Shown: piece after piece, positions 7,174-15,579 of the stretch
Layout: every line of letters begins with the position of its first letter
Numbering within the stretch: position 1 is the stretch's first letter
Assembly (NCBI RefSeq): GCF_014656215.1
Contig: NZ_BNBZ01000014.1
Location: 1-64,000, forward strand
DNA: 64,000 bases
DNA from: Streptomyces zaomyceticus
GTDB taxonomy: Bacteria > Actinomycetota > Actinomycetes > Streptomycetales > Streptomycetaceae
Direction: 5' to 3'
Notes under the pieces: model-generated
Database searches by the model: none
Told to the model about the DNA's origin: nothing
Seen by the model: the letters and a program-made list of their open reading frames with translations, nothing else
Position numbers and translations under genes: made by a program

Positions 7174-7866
7174 TCAGGTGAGTTGGAGTGCGATGGAGTC
7201 GGCCAGCGGTGCCGGAATGCCGAGGCGGACACGGAGCGTGGCCGCGTCGATCGGGGCACCGGTCTGCGTGTGATGGGCGTCCGCGATCTTCCGGGCGTGG
7301 TCGAGCAGCGCGGGCGGGACCGAAACTGCGGGCACCAGCGGAACGAGCTCGGGCGCGGCTTCGGGGGCCGACGGCTTTTCCTGCGAGGCAGGTTCGGCTG
7401 GCGGTAGTTCGGGAGCCGGTTCCGGGACACGCTCCACAACCAGGTCCGGCGTAGCGGGTTCGAGGTCAGGCTCAGCCAAGGGCTCCGGTGCGGGTTTCTG
7501 TTCCGGAGCGGGTGCGTGGGCGAGGAGGGTGCCGCCGAGGAAGGCGAGGGCGGGCCATCCGGCGACGAGGATGCGCAGCCAGTCGGGGACGTGGTTCATG
7601 TCGAGGAGTCCGGCGGTGGCGACGTTGGCGCCGAGCGAGGCGATGAGGGCGATGGCGAACCAGAGCCAGGCGTCACGGCTGCCCCCGTTCTTGCGCATCC
7701 GGCGCCAGGCGGCGACGAGGAGCAGGTCGACGCTGACCGGGTAGGCCCACGCCTTCCAGCCGTCCTGTCCGGCCGCGGCTGCCAGGTCATGCAGATGGGC
7801 GAAGGACAGGGCACCGGCGATGACGGCCTGGACGAGGACGGCGTCGAGGCGGAGGGTGCGGAACAT
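7174..7866 (-). CDS. DUF2637 (SpdB-like) membrane protein
   Basis: A 230-residue protein. The first 120 residues contain about four hydrophobic segments (for example AVIAGALSFAHLHDLAAAAG, VSVDLLLVAAW, WLWFAIALIASLGANVATAGLL and WLRILVAGWPALAFLGGTLLA), the DUF2637 pattern found in actinomycete conjugative elements. A Pro/Glu-rich linker (about 125-185) leads to a small helical tail (DHARKIADAHHTQTGAPI) resembling a DNA-binding helix pair. It probably cooperates with TraB during transfer or spread. It lies in line with traB and the Spd genes. Confidence 0.85.
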   Translation of the reverse strand: MFRTLRLDAVLVQAVIAGALSFAHLHDLAAAAGQDGWKAWAYPVSVDLLLVAAWRRMRKNGGSRDAWLWFAIALIASLGANVATAGLLDMNHVPDWLRILVAGWPALAFLGGTLLAHAPAPEQKPAPEPLAEPDLEPATPDLVVERVPEPAPELPPAEPASQEKPSAPEAAPELVPLVPAVSVPPALLDHARKIADAHHTQTGAPIDAATLRVRLGIPAPLADSIALQLT

Positions 7867-7946
7867 GGGTGGTCACCTCCTTTCGGGCATGGGTCGGGTA
7901 GGGACCTGGCGTGAGACGGTCACGCCGACCGAGGGAGAGGTGGCAG

Positions 7947-9293
7947 CTAGCTGGTCGCCGGAATCGGCTTCAGCAGTGGGACAGGCCCAGGAGCCCCGGC
8001 GGCGGGGGCCACCGGCCGGAAGGGGGCGAGGCGCGGGACGTCCGGGGTCAGGTGGGCGGACTCGGCGCAGATCGCGGCGGCGTCGGCCGTGCTCAGCTCG
8101 GGGGTGCGGATGCGGGACCAGCCGCCGGAGGTGTCTCCGGCAACCGCGAGACCGGGCAGGTCGGGCGGGATCGACGTCACAGCCACGACCGCGTCCGGGG
8201 CGATGTCGCCGAGGCCCATTTCGGCGGTCTGCTTGTCGTTGACCCGATGCACCACGCGTCCGGTGAGCTGGGCGCGCAGGGCGGTGGCGCCCTTGCCGAG
8301 GTCGGAGCCGAAGCGCTGCCCGCAGACTTCGAGGAAGATGCCGGCGGCGCGGGCCATCTGCCCGAGGCGGATCAGCTGGGTGACCATCCGGTCCCGGCGT
8401 TCCTCGTCCTTCTTGGTCGCCACGAGGAACAGTTCCGCGACCTCGTCGACCAGGAGCACGACCGGCACCGGGCGGACGTCGTCGGGCAGTTCCCACACAT
8501 CCGCGGCGCCGTGCTCGCTCAGCAGGTCGAACCGGTCTTCCATCTCGTCCACGAGCGCGTCCAGGAGCCCCGACGCTTCCTCGGGTGTGATGGCGAGCGC
8601 GGAGAGCCGGGGCGCGTATCGCTGCTGTTCGACGCCCCGCTTGCAGTCGATCCCGACCAGGGCGACCCGGAGGCGGGCGAGCCCTGCGATCAGGTTGCGC
8701 TGATACATCGACTTGCCCGACTGGTTCGCGCCGAGCGTCAGCGCGTGCGGGACCTTCAGGTAGTCGCGGACGAACGCGGTGCCGTCCTCCCGCAGCGCGA
8801 CCGGAACCGTCATGGGACCGGAGGCGATGGGGCGGGGCATCTTCACCCGGCGCAGGACGTCGTAGCCGGTCATCCTCAGCTCAACGAAACCCGGCTTGAT
8901 CTCGGCCACGTTGACGGAGTGGACGCCCCAGGCGTGCCGCAGCCGCTCGGAGGCCGCGATCACGTCGGCGGGCTCCAGACCGGCCGGGAGGCGGAGGGTG
9001 ACCCGCATGCCGGTCGAGGAACCCCTCACCCGGCGGACCTTCGGCGGCACCGGCTGGATGTCGGGGCGGCGGGCGACATTGCGGACCATGAACGCCCGCA
9101 GACGGGACGGCTGAACCGTCAGCCCGCACACGTCCATCGTGGAGCGGTACGTCACCGCGAACCGGACCCGGGCCACCGGCAGACCCACCAGCGACCAGAA
9201 CACGCGCGGCGCGCGGACCTTCGCGTAGCCGAGACCACCGGCGGTTCCGGCGAGCGGGAGGCCCACCTCCCATAACGTCGACAGATCCGTCAT
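7947..9293 (-). CDS. traB: TraB/FtsK-SpoIIIE-type conjugative DNA translocase
   Basis: A 448-residue ATPase that by family precedent pumps double-stranded element DNA between hyphae as a hexamer. The N-terminus has a hydrophobic stretch (AGTAGGLGYAKV...VFWSLVGLPVA). Walker A is GANQSGKS (about residue 192), Walker B is VVLLVDEVAELF, and a sensor-like VCGQRFGSDLG follows. The end is Pro/Ala-rich. One such protein is enough for AICE transfer. It lies 2 bp after the next gene upstream (stop region 9296). Confidence 0.92.
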   Translation of the reverse strand: MTDLSTLWEVGLPLAGTAGGLGYAKVRAPRVFWSLVGLPVARVRFAVTYRSTMDVCGLTVQPSRLRAFMVRNVARRPDIQPVPPKVRRVRGSSTGMRVTLRLPAGLEPADVIAASERLRHAWGVHSVNVAEIKPGFVELRMTGYDVLRRVKMPRPIASGPMTVPVALREDGTAFVRDYLKVPHALTLGANQSGKSMYQRNLIAGLARLRVALVGIDCKRGVEQQRYAPRLSALAITPEEASGLLDALVDEMEDRFDLLSEHGAADVWELPDDVRPVPVVLLVDEVAELFLVATKKDEERRDRMVTQLIRLGQMARAAGIFLEVCGQRFGSDLGKGATALRAQLTGRVVHRVNDKQTAEMGLGDIAPDAVVAVTSIPPDLPGLAVAGDTSGGWSRIRTPELSTADAAAICAESAHLTPDVPRLAPFRPVAPAAGAPGPVPLLKPIPATS

Positions 9294-9295
9294 GG

Positions 9296-9628
9296 TCAGA
9301 CCCCGACCGGGGTGACGGCGACCGCGCGGAACGAGATGCCGTGACGGGTCTGCCCGTTGAACGTGTTCTCCCAGTCCCGCGCCTTGAGGCCGATCACCGA
9401 CACCGGCATGCCCGGCGCGAGCCCGTCGGGGAGACCGGTCTCCGGCACGGTCACCTGGTAGAGGTTGCCCTCCCCCTCGTCCGAGATCAGCAGACCCACC
9501 GTGGACAGCCCCGCACCGGTCTCCCGGTCCACCGCCCTCTCACCGGTCTGCTTGCTCACGAGCTTCGGCGCGGGAGCCGTGGCCACGAACACCACAGCGG
9601 TCGACGTGTCCACCTTGAACGACGGCAT
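9296..9628 (-). CDS. Conserved AICE hypothetical protein
   Basis: A 110-residue protein, ATG 9628 behind GGAG. It starts MPSFKVDTSTAVVFVATAPAPKLV and has mostly beta-strand pattern (LYQVTVPETG, GMPVSVIGLKARDWE, ISFRAVAVTPV). It recalls single-strand-binding or OB-like small proteins often first in AICE transfer operons, but no family can be named with confidence. It is the promoter-proximal gene of the leftward AICE transcript. Confidence 0.7.
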   Translation of the reverse strand: MPSFKVDTSTAVVFVATAPAPKLVSKQTGERAVDRETGAGLSTVGLLISDEGEGNLYQVTVPETGLPDGLAPGMPVSVIGLKARDWENTFNGQTRHGISFRAVAVTPVGV

Positions 9629-9663
9629 TGGTTTCTCCTTCGAGATGCAGGAAGGGACTAGAT

Positions 9664-9733
9664 GACCAACTTGGCTAACCTGGCTGGTCACATCTCGAAG
9701 TTAGGGGAGATGGCTAGCCATGTCAACGACATG
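9664..9733. promoter_or_regulatory. Divergent control region with clustered palindromes (AICE operators)
   Basis: Between the leftward transfer operon and the rightward GntR gene. TTGGCTAACC (9671-9680) and TGGCTGG (9681-9687) precede a perfect 12-bp palindrome ATGGCTAGCCAT (9710-9721), and CATGTC/GACATG (9719-9733) forms an overlapping inverted repeat. A repeated TGGCT core suggests binding sites for the adjacent GntR regulator, which in pSAM2 (KorSA) represses transfer and replication. Confidence 0.6.
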
Positions 9734-9779
9734 ACTGCCATGACTGTCCTGACCTAGGCCACTCGCCTACCATCGACTC

Positions 9780-10646
9780 ATGACCTTTGTCCCCGAACCT
9801 CTCGACCCAGACGACGACCGTGCCCCCTACGAGCAGGTGGCCAGCAGCCTCGGCGCCGCCATCCGAACGAGGCGGTTGGCTCCTGGTGAGAAGCTCCCGT
9901 CCCACAAGGAACTGACGGAGCTTTACGGGTTCGCGCGGGCGACGATCCAGCGCGCTCTGCGGGACCTCGAAGACGAGGGTCTCGTGGTCTCCCGCAAGGG
10001 CAGCGGTGTCTACGTGCGCAACCGGACAGAAAGGCCGGCGGGGCTGCGGCCGTACGTGGAGCAGGCCTTCACCAAGGACCACGTCACCATCGACTTCGCC
10101 GGATTCTCCAGCGAGACACTTCACGGCGCTCTTCGGGAGCCGCTCGACAAGATCCGGATCGGCAGGCTCACTCCGTCGAGCATCACCATGCGGATACTCG
10201 TTCCGGACATGTCCGTGCCCCAAGCCGCGCCTGTGCGCATGGAGGATGGCGCAGACGACAAGCGGCTACGGGACCGCATGCACGACATCATGGTCGGCTA
10301 CACCCGCAGCATTCGGGATGCCATCACAGAACTGGGCCACCTCGGTCTCGTCGCCGAGACGCGGATCAACGTCCGCGTCCACAGCGGCACGCAGTTCTTC
10401 AAGCTTTACGTGATCAACAACGAAGACGCGTTCTTCGGGTACTACCCGATCCGCCCCAACAAGGTCGTCACCCAGGGCGAGACGATCGAGATCTACGACC
10501 TCATGGGGATCGACACGATCCTCTTCCACCACTCGATCAACGAGGGCGAGTCCTCAAGCGGAACCCAGCAGGTACAGCAAGCCCGGATGTGGTTCGACAG
10601 CGTCTGGGAGACCATCGGAAGGGACTTCGACCTTGACGCACGCTGA
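9780..10646 (+). CDS. GntR-family regulator of the AICE (KorSA-like)
   Basis: A 288-residue regulator. The N-terminal winged helix (residues 15-80) shows the GntR pattern: YEQVASSLGAAIRTRRLAPGEKLPSHKELTELYGFARATIQRALRDLEDEGLV. The C-terminal domain is larger than a UTRA domain and does not look like one; it could sense a small molecule. By position it is the element's master repressor, reading away from the transfer operon across the palindromic region at 9664-9733. The last 14 nt overlap the start of the HAD gene. The start ATG 9780 has no good Shine-Dalgarno site. Confidence 0.85.
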   Translation: MTFVPEPLDPDDDRAPYEQVASSLGAAIRTRRLAPGEKLPSHKELTELYGFARATIQRALRDLEDEGLVVSRKGSGVYVRNRTERPAGLRPYVEQAFTKDHVTIDFAGFSSETLHGALREPLDKIRIGRLTPSSITMRILVPDMSVPQAAPVRMEDGADDKRLRDRMHDIMVGYTRSIRDAITELGHLGLVAETRINVRVHSGTQFFKLYVINNEDAFFGYYPIRPNKVVTQGETIEIYDLMGIDTILFHHSINEGESSSGTQQVQQARMWFDSVWETIGRDFDLDAR

Positions 10647-11325
10647 CCCCCTCACCGAGACCCTGGCGAACGCACGCGTCATCCTCTTCGACTTCGACGG
10701 ACCCGTGTGCGACGTGTTCGCAGGACTGCCGGCACCTGAGGTCGCGCGGAAACTGACCACCCTCCTGGCCGCTCAGGATGAAGCCGCGGGCGCGAAGGCC
10801 TCCCAGACAGACGACCCCATCGAGGTCCTGCGCATCGCGCACGAGACCGACACCGAACTCGGCCAGAAGGTCGAACAGGCCCTCACGGCCGCCGAGGTAC
10901 GAGCCGTCGCGGTGGCTGGCCAGCCGACGCCAGGGGCAGCCCAAGCACTCCAAGCAGCACGTGCGTCCGGTCGAGGCGTAGCGGTGGTGAGCAACAACTC
11001 CGCCGAGTGTGTACGGGTCTTCCTCGAGCTTCACGGCCTGGAGGAGTACGTCACGAAGATCGTGGGTCGGCCCTCCGAGCAGCCGCACCTGATGAAACCG
11101 AACCCGTTCCCGCTCATCACGGCAGCCGAGCAGATGCACATCGACGTCACGAGCTGCACCTTGATCGGCGACTCGCTCACGGACATCCAGGCGGCCCACG
11201 CGGCAGGCGCAACGGTCATCGGCTACGCCAACAAGCCCCACAAGACGGATCAGTTCGCCGAGGCGCAGGCCGACGTGATCACCGAGGACATGCAGGCAAT
11301 CGCCGACGCTCTCACCACGGCGTAG
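10633..11325 (+). CDS. HAD-superfamily hydrolase
   Basis: A 230-residue phosphatase-like protein from a TTG at 10633, overlapping the regulator gene by 14 nt. Motif I is ILFDFDGPV (two catalytic Asp), motif II VVSNNSA, motif III a Lys near KPNPF, and motif IV LIGDSLTDIQAA. The cap region lies between motifs I and II. GntR-HAD pairs recur in AICEs; whether the hydrolase makes or removes the ligand sensed by the GntR protein is unproven. Confidence 0.88.
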   Translation: MTHADPLTETLANARVILFDFDGPVCDVFAGLPAPEVARKLTTLLAAQDEAAGAKASQTDDPIEVLRIAHETDTELGQKVEQALTAAEVRAVAVAGQPTPGAAQALQAARASGRGVAVVSNNSAECVRVFLELHGLEEYVTKIVGRPSEQPHLMKPNPFPLITAAEQMHIDVTSCTLIGDSLTDIQAAHAAGATVIGYANKPHKTDQFAEAQADVITEDMQAIADALTTA

Positions 11326-12314
11326 CCGGGGGAGCAACGGGGGAGCTGTTACAGGTTTCTCTACCTCATCAAGGCACCCGCCGCGCACGGCGCGGCGCGC
11401 GCGGCCCGTCGCCCGGGCCTGCGCTCCTGTCTGACGCCCCGCTCCAGCCCGGGCGCCGTCCGCACGCCTGACAGCTTGGGTTGATGGGCAGCCGCAGCAG
11501 GCCTCCAAGCACGGCAACCGTCACATGGCACGCGTAGCCACGAGCGCCGCCGACTGCGGCCAAAGGGGGCGACCAAAAGACAGCCAGCGGCGAGGGAGGG
11601 GTGGCCTCGTGCGCACGGCCGACCGACTGCCGGGCTCGATTAGGGCGGGGCGCCGTACCCCCGCCGTCACGGATGACGGGAGCGTGAGGCGACCGCACCA
11701 CCGGGAAGGGGCGGGCGGGGAGCAGCTGCTGCCGCGATGTGGTGCCGACCGGTGTGGTCGCTCCGCGTCGGTACCGCTATCGCCATGGCGAAGGAGCGCG
11801 TCGTCTGGACACCAGGAACTGTGCCCACTCCGCGGCATGCAGCTCGACGGCAGACGGGATGGGAGCCAGGGCACGTTGTGGATCTCGGTGTCCCGGAAGT
11901 GACAAGGTTGCGAAGATCCGACCCGGCCGGTCGGGCGGGCGGCCGGTGTGGAACCCAAGGCAGGGGCGCCTTCGTTTCGAAGGTTTCACGAGTGCCACAG
12001 GGCCGCAGAGTTTAAATTCCTCAGTTCGAGGCGTGAGCTACCTGCGATTTGCGCTTCCGCGGTTCAGTCGGCAAGAATCAACGCACCGCGAGGTGCCGGA
12101 AGTTGGCGACCAGTGGAGCTAGAAGAGCGCGTCCACCCGCCAGGTGACGCACAGCCAGGTCCACCGCAGTCTCTTACGGTCGCAACGGGCCGACAGGCGA
12201 AGCAAGTTGCGTCAGACCGTGGTGTACCATCGCTCGTTACGAGAACATGCCGATAGGACGCTTGATCCCCGCCAAGAGATGACAAGCGCCTTCGGTCCTA
12301 CAGATGGAGGCTTC
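11326..12314. other. Right-end AICE region without a convincing gene
   Basis: About 1 kb with only short, Arg/Pro-rich overlapping frames on both strands that look like chance reading. It begins with a GC-rich stretch (11390-11470, several GCGCG runs) and then becomes less GC-rich than the coding DNA, especially after 12000. AICE origins or transfer loci (clt) and regulatory RNAs can lie in such regions, but I see no definite iterons or RNA fold. Confidence 0.5.
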
Positions 12315-12503
12315 GTGCCCAAGAGCAAGAAACACCTCGCTACCTGTTGCGCACGCAACAGGTATCCGGGGAGTCACGTTAGCTCCGACCTTCCCTCTCG
12401 CGCAAGTAATCCGCTCCTTCAGATCTCGCTCCTCCAGGCAACGGCGGCCGTGATTACGGCCCTGACGGGACTGATCACCGTGATCTTGGCGGTCAAACTC
12501 TGA
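12315..12503 (+). CDS. Small putative membrane protein near attR
   Basis: A 62-residue frame starting at GTG 12315 with TGGAGG 4-9 bases upstream. The first half is basic and polar with two Cys (KKHLATCCARN). The last 29 residues are hydrophobic (LLQATAAVITALTGLITVIL) and would form one membrane helix. A 13-bp hairpin follows directly. No homologue is recognised. Coding status rests on the ribosome-binding site, the helix and the terminator. Confidence 0.45.
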   Translation: MPKSKKHLATCCARNRYPGSHVSSDLPSRASNPLLQISLLQATAAVITALTGLITVILAVKL

Positions 12504-12508
12504 CCAAA

Positions 12509-12555
12509 CCCGTGCCCGTTGCCTGCCCGACGAGAGGTGCACCAACGGGCACGGG
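12509..12555 (+). terminator. Hairpin after the small attR-proximal gene
   Basis: A perfect 13-bp inverted repeat (12509-12521 with 12543-12555) and a 21-nt loop, 6 nt after the stop at 12503. Confidence 0.6.
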
Positions 12556-12578
12556 GCTACCGCTGGAAGATCATCGAG

Positions 12579-12597
12579 CGTGCCAGATACGTGCCAG
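12579..12597. repeat. Probable integrase arm-type site, right copy
   Basis: Tandem CGTGCCAG units with an 11-bp period, 18 of 19 bases identical to 2905-2923 at the other end of the element. It lies about 110 bp inside attR. Confidence 0.6.
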
Positions 12598-12707
12598 CTA
12601 AGGCGGAGAACAGCGGTAAACGGCGGGTGCTTCAGAGTGCTCACAGGGCTCGCCATGGCATCCGTTGTGCCTGGTCAGAGTGGCTAAAGAAGCTCCAGGA
12701 TCGGTGA

Positions 12708-12749
12708 TTCCCAAGCTTATAGCGCGGGTTCGATTCCCGTCATCCGCTC
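12708..12749 (+). repeat. attR core: tRNA-Gly 3' half, copy 2
   Basis: Identical over 42 bp to 2800-2841. It is followed by CTTCTG rather than CATAGC, then a perfect tRNA-type terminator hairpin (AGCCCCAGGTC...). It has no tRNA 5' half and cannot form a cloverleaf. Confidence 0.9.
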
Positions 12750-13006
12750 TTCTGATGAAGCCCCAGGTCAACGACCTGGGGCTTTGTCGTTGTCCGGGCG
12801 CCGGTACAGCTGAACCCCAGAGACCCAGGAGCTCCGCGAGCAGGCAGCGCGCTCGGGCCGACTTCGACGGCACCCATGTGGCGCGCCCTGCCGTCGAGGC
12901 GCATCCTGGTGGCGAGACCGCCGGAAACGGGCCTCGCTCCCGTGCTCGTCGGGCAGCGACGCAAAGGCGTTGCGCAGCCCGTCCGTCGCCCTGCGAAGGG
13001 AGCGGG

Positions 13007-14203
13007 ATGACAGTCGGATCGCCCGATCCCGATCGCTCGGAGAGCTTCGGAGAGGGGCTGTTGGGCGGGCTCCTGGACCGGGCCCATGAGCTGCCACCCC
13101 ATCTGGTCGGGCCGGCGCTCGCCGACACGGTGGCGCGGCTGGGGGGACGGGATCCTCAGATCCTGCTCCAGGACTACGGGCAGCAGAGACTGGTCCCCCT
13201 GCCGGGCGAAGGGCTGTCGGGCGGGGAACCGCAGGCCATCGACGGCTCCGAGGCCGGCCGGTGCTTCCTCACCTCGCGCCCGGTCGAACTCGTGCTGGCC
13301 GACGGTGTACAGGTCCTGCTGCCGTTGCTGGACGGGGGCGACCAGTCGGGCGTTCTGGCCGTCACGCTGGACACCGTCGATGACGACGACCGCCGTCTGC
13401 TGCGCAGGATCGCCGGGCTGGTCGCCGACATGATGCAGACCAAGAACGGCTACACCGACCTCTTCTTCCGCACCCGTCGCAGCGAACCGATGAGCGTCGC
13501 CGCCGAGATCCAGTGGTCGCTGCTGCCGCCCCTGTCGATGGTGACGCCGCGCGTCACCGTCGCCGGCGTTCTGGAGCCCGCCTACGACGTGGCGGGCGAC
13601 AGCTTCGACTACGCCCTGAACGGGGACACCTTCCACCTCGCCATGATCGACGCCATGGGTCACGGTCTGGACGCGGCCACGATGGCCACCGTGGCCATCG
13701 GCGCGTACCGGCACGCCCGCCGGATCAGCATCGAGCTGTCCGAGATCTACCTCTTCATGGACCGCGCCGTGGCCGAGCAGTTCGCACCCGATCACTTCGT
13801 GACCGCGCAGATGATGCGGCTGGACACGAACACCGGCCACCTCCAGTGGGTCAACGCCGGGCACCCCGCCCCCCTTCTGATCCGCAGCCACCATGTCGTA
13901 GGCCGCCTGGACAGCCCCACGACCCTGCCCGTGGGCTTCGGAGGAGCACAGCCGCAGATCAGCGAAGTGATGCTCGACGCGGGGGATCGCGTCCTCTGCT
14001 TCACCGACGGGCTGGTCGAGGAACACGAGAGCGGGCAGGAGGAGTTCGGCGAGGACCAGCTGATCGACTGGGTGAACCAACTGGAGCGGGCGGACCGAGA
14101 GGTCCGCGCGGTGGTGCGGGACCTCTCCCAGACCCTCAAGCGGGCACGGGGTGAAGCCACTTCGGACGACGCCACGCTGGTCCTGGTCGAGTGGCGCGGA
14201 TGA
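13007..14203 (+). CDS. SpoIIE/RsbU-type PP2C serine phosphatase with N-terminal sensory domain
   Basis: A 398-residue protein from ATG 13007 behind AAGGGAG. Residues about 20-160 form a GAF-like or divergent sensor domain; about 175-395 is the SpoIIE phosphatase. Metal-binding Asp residues are visible in YDVAGDSFDYA, MIDAMGHGLDAA, VLCFTDGLVEEH and TSDDATLVLVEW. Such enzymes dephosphorylate anti-sigma-factor antagonists and so switch on SigB-type stress sigma factors. No kinase or antagonist gene is adjacent. It precedes DUF5994, often part of the same regulon. Confidence 0.92.
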   Translation: MTVGSPDPDRSESFGEGLLGGLLDRAHELPPHLVGPALADTVARLGGRDPQILLQDYGQQRLVPLPGEGLSGGEPQAIDGSEAGRCFLTSRPVELVLADGVQVLLPLLDGGDQSGVLAVTLDTVDDDDRRLLRRIAGLVADMMQTKNGYTDLFFRTRRSEPMSVAAEIQWSLLPPLSMVTPRVTVAGVLEPAYDVAGDSFDYALNGDTFHLAMIDAMGHGLDAATMATVAIGAYRHARRISIELSEIYLFMDRAVAEQFAPDHFVTAQMMRLDTNTGHLQWVNAGHPAPLLIRSHHVVGRLDSPTTLPVGFGGAQPQISEVMLDAGDRVLCFTDGLVEEHESGQEEFGEDQLIDWVNQLERADREVRAVVRDLSQTLKRARGEATSDDATLVLVEWRG

Positions 14204-14359
14204 CGTCATGCCCGCGACCATCGCCCGGACCGCGTGCCCGGCGGGAAATCACCTGGTCAGAGGGGCTCGTCCGACCGTTGGGCGGAGTACGCTGAAGGTA
14301 CCGGGAGTAAGTCGAGCACCCGCTCCCACGCGGACGTCGTTTCCGGCGATCAAGACACT

Positions 14360-14381
14360 GGGCCGCCCTGCAGGGCGGCCC
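14360..14381. promoter_or_regulatory. Perfect 22-bp palindrome before DUF5994
   Basis: An uninterrupted 11+11-bp palindrome (14360-14381) centred on CTGCAG, 18 bp before the ATG at 14400. It could be an operator or a hairpin in the leader. It is also a possible terminator for the phosphatase gene, though 157 bp separate them. Confidence 0.5.
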
Positions 14382-14399
14382 GGAGACGGGTCCGCGATC

Positions 14400-14954
14400 A
14401 TGACCGCCACCGTCGCACCCCTGCTTTCGGCGCGCCTCTCACTGACACCGAAGACCACCCTCGCCGGCCTCCTGGACGGCGCCTGGTGGCCTCGTACGCA
14501 TGACCTGGCCGTCGAACTTCCGCCTCTGGTCGACGCGCTGGAGGAGCACTTCGGACGCATCACGCGCGTCGCGGTGAACCCCGCCCGCTGGCCCGTCGTC
14601 CCGCACAAGGTCGCCGCCACCGGGCACACCGTGCACATCGGCTGGTTCACCGAGCAGGATCCCGACAAGATGATCCTGCTCTCCTACACCGTCGGCCGCT
14701 GCGATCTCCTGGTGGTCCCGCCCGAGACCGAACCCGCCTCAGCCGCCCGGCTCATGACCGCCGCCGCCCTCCCCGGCAGCGTCCTGGCCGCCGGTGCCCT
14801 GATGTCCGACGAGGCCGCGACCGGCCGCCGCATGCGGGACGCCCGAAGCCGTGAGGACGCCTGGGAGGCCGACGGCGGGGCCGCCCCGGCGCCCCCGCGA
14901 CACCCACTCATCGGTGCGCGGATGATCCCCATGCCGAGGCACCTGCGGAGGTGA
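14400..14954 (+). CDS. DUF5994 family protein
   Basis: A 184-residue conserved actinobacterial protein. The domain spans residues 10-125: LSLTPKTTLAGLLDGAWWPRT, followed by LPPLVDALEEHFGRITRVAVN and the strand pair HTVHIGWF and LLVVPPET. The function of the family is unknown; members are often stress-regulated in Streptomyces. A disordered basic/Pro tail ends the protein. It is followed after 4 bp by a small membrane-anchored protein, so the two are probably one operon. Confidence 0.85.
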   Translation: MTATVAPLLSARLSLTPKTTLAGLLDGAWWPRTHDLAVELPPLVDALEEHFGRITRVAVNPARWPVVPHKVAATGHTVHIGWFTEQDPDKMILLSYTVGRCDLLVVPPETEPASAARLMTAAALPGSVLAAGALMSDEAATGRRMRDARSREDAWEADGGAAPAPPRHPLIGARMIPMPRHLRR

Positions 14955-14958
14955 CCCC

Positions 14959-15168
14959 ATGGAAACCCTGATCACGATCGCCGTCATCGCCCTGCTGATC
15001 GCGCTCGGCACGCGCCTGATCCACCGGCTCAACGCCCAGCACGACGAACGCATCGCCGCCCATCACTTCGGCGAACCCTTCCCGGCCATTCGCCGGCCAC
15101 CCGGCCACAGCCACCCCACGCCGACGGAGCCGGCCGCCCGCCGCAAGGTGACGGGCACCTGGCCCTGA
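14959..15168 (+). CDS. Small membrane-anchored protein
   Basis: A 69-residue protein with one N-terminal hydrophobic helix (LITIAVIALLIALGTRLI) and a hydrophilic His/Pro-rich tail. It starts 4 bp after the DUF5994 stop, with GAGGTGAC as the ribosome-binding site. Function unknown; co-expression with DUF5994 is likely. Confidence 0.7.
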   Translation: METLITIAVIALLIALGTRLIHRLNAQHDERIAAHHFGEPFPAIRRPPGHSHPTPTEPAARRKVTGTWP

Positions 15169-15272
15169 TCGCCCGGACCATTCCTCCGGCCGAAGGCCGC
15201 GGGTGGGGCACCCGACACCCGGGACAACCCACCCGCCGGCCTCTCGCTCGCCCTCCGAAGGGACCACGCACC

Positions 15273-15539
15273 TTGTACCCCACCGACACCGCGACCCTGC
15301 CCTCGGCAGGACACGCCGAGATCCGTATCGTCGCCGCCACCCCCGAAGCCGCCCGCGCGGTCGCCCAAGTGATCCGATGCTCCTTCGCCGGGGCGGAACA
15401 ACGCAGTTATCCCGTGCCCGAAGGCGGCACACGGCTCCACCTCACCGTCGACACCGGATCCGCCGCGGAAGCCGCCCTCTCCTGGCTCGCCGCCAGCAGA
15501 CCGTCCTCTCGGACCGGCACCCACGTCGACGAGGTGTGA
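15273..15539 (+). CDS. Small conserved hypothetical protein
   Basis: An 88-residue protein with a TTG start at 15273. The body shows one beta-alpha-beta unit (AEIRIVAATPEAARAVAQVIRCSF ... LHLTVDT). No family is recognised with confidence; such small proteins accompany DUF5994-type stress clusters. A better start is not visible. Confidence 0.65.
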   Translation: MYPTDTATLPSAGHAEIRIVAATPEAARAVAQVIRCSFAGAEQRSYPVPEGGTRLHLTVDTGSAAEAALSWLAASRPSSRTGTHVDEV

Positions 15540-15579
15540 GGAGCGTCGGCGTTCCTCATCCGCATGAAAGGACTCGGTC

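Larger units (their letters stand above)
2800..12749. mobile_element. Actinomycete integrative and conjugative element (AICE, pSAM2-like)
   Basis: About 9.95 kb bounded by identical 42-bp copies of the tRNA-Gly 3' half. It holds a full AICE gene set: integrase and excisionase next to attL, a RepSA-type rolling-circle initiator, spread-type membrane proteins, a single TraB/FtsK-type double-stranded DNA translocase, and a divergent GntR regulator plus HAD hydrolase. All core genes are intact, so it may be functional. Cargo includes a GGDEF diguanylate cyclase and about 1 kb of apparently non-coding DNA at the right end. Near-identical 19-bp repeats at 2905 and 12579 are probable integrase arm sites. 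Confidence 0.92.

Noticed and set aside
11521..12122. Several short ORFs in the AICE right end
   Set aside because: Overlapping on both strands, Arg/Ser-rich, without ribosome-binding sites or recognisable folds.
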